A DNA stretch of 6,046 nt from Crocinitomicaceae bacterium (lineage in GTDB: Bacteria; Bacteroidota; Bacteroidia; Flavobacteriales_D; Crocinitomicaceae). The translations under genes were made by a program, and so were the position numbers. Below, one piece after another: positions 5,879 to 6,046 of this stretch (the stretch's first letter is position 1; the number at the start of each line of letters is the position of its first letter). Where the stretch lies: contig JALQTG010000175.1 in assembly GCA_023264075.1 (NCBI GenBank), positions 1 through 6,046 of the forward strand, in the 5' to 3' direction. The notes below the pieces were generated by a model, which worked only from the letters and a program-made list of their open reading frames with translations, was not told the DNA's origin and searched no databases.

Positions 5879-6046
5879 ATGGTGTTATTTTTAAACAGTA
5901 TAGCAGGTTCTGAAATCATTGTGATTTTGTTATTCATCCTCATCTTTTTTGGGGCTAAAAGCATTCCTGGTATGTCCCGCTCTCTTGGTCGTGGAATTCG
6001 CCAAATAAAGGATGCAAGTCAAGAGATTCAAGATGAAATTCGGACG
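5879..6046 (+). CDS. tatA: Twin-arginine translocase subunit TatA/TatE family, N-terminal part (runs off the right edge)
   Basis: The first 56 codons are present and open to the window end. TatA forms the pore-like assembly that moves folded proteins with twin-arginine signals across the inner membrane, working with TatC. The family layout is clear: a short N-terminal transmembrane helix (SEIIVILLFILIFFGA, 11-26), the invariant Phe-Gly hinge (F24-G25) with GAKSIP (25-30), and a basic amphipathic helix (MSRSLGRGIRQIKDASQEIQ, 32-51). Glu12 lies 12 residues before the hinge Phe, the place of the polar Gln8 of E. coli TatA and Glu8 of TatB. The hinge GAKSIP rather than GPxRLP favours TatA/E over TatB. 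The C-terminal tail lies outside the window. The start is ATG at 5879; the next codon, GTG at 5882, is an alternative if transcription begins slightly later. Whether tatC follows cannot be seen. Confidence 0.88.
   Translation, partial: MVLFLNSIAGSEIIVILLFILIFFGAKSIPGMSRSLGRGIRQIKDASQEIQDEIRT

Overview
The window looks like ordinary chromosome from a Bacteroidota bacterium, most likely a member of the Flavobacteriales (perhaps close to Crocinitomicaceae/Cryomorphaceae, which is a guess). The pointers are: AT-rich DNA; at least four matches to the Bacteroidota -7 promoter box TAnnTTTG; start codons mostly without a Shine-Dalgarno sequence; SecD and SecF fused in one polypeptide; and an outer-membrane beta-barrel protein of the type common in this phylum.

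Left part (1-2540). A GNAT-type acetyltransferase gene runs leftward off the window edge (1-267, minus). It is divergent from a rightward cluster of four genes: a short ribosome hibernation factor (HPF/RaiA family, 392-709), a YdjA-like FMN nitroreductase (751-1338), an unrecognised small single-pass membrane protein that overlaps the nitroreductase by 16 nt (1323-1757), and an outer-membrane beta-barrel protein (1773-2540). Short gaps, one overlap, and the lack of a visible promoter or terminator inside the cluster suggest one transcript from a promoter at 334-367. That promoter also shows that hpf starts at the ATG at 392, not at the upstream TTG.

Right part (2541-6046). A 164-nt intergenic region holds a degenerate 7-nt tandem repeat and a good promoter for the fused secDF gene (2705-5755). 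SecDF is the proton-driven accessory engine of Sec protein export. A strong intrinsic terminator follows, then a second degenerate heptad tract that runs straight into a -7 box, and then the start of a TatA-family gene (5879 to the window end). The box lies so close to the ATG that the tatA transcript may be leaderless. Sec and Tat export functions are therefore adjacent but appear to be separately transcribed.

I found no mobile element, CRISPR array, RNA gene, toxin-antitoxin pair or defence system, and no convincing new multi-gene system. The most unusual signals are the paired 7-nt periodic tracts ahead of both export genes, which end in the same TTGTGCC word, the possibly leaderless tatA, and the uncharacterised membrane protein overlapping the nitroreductase gene.
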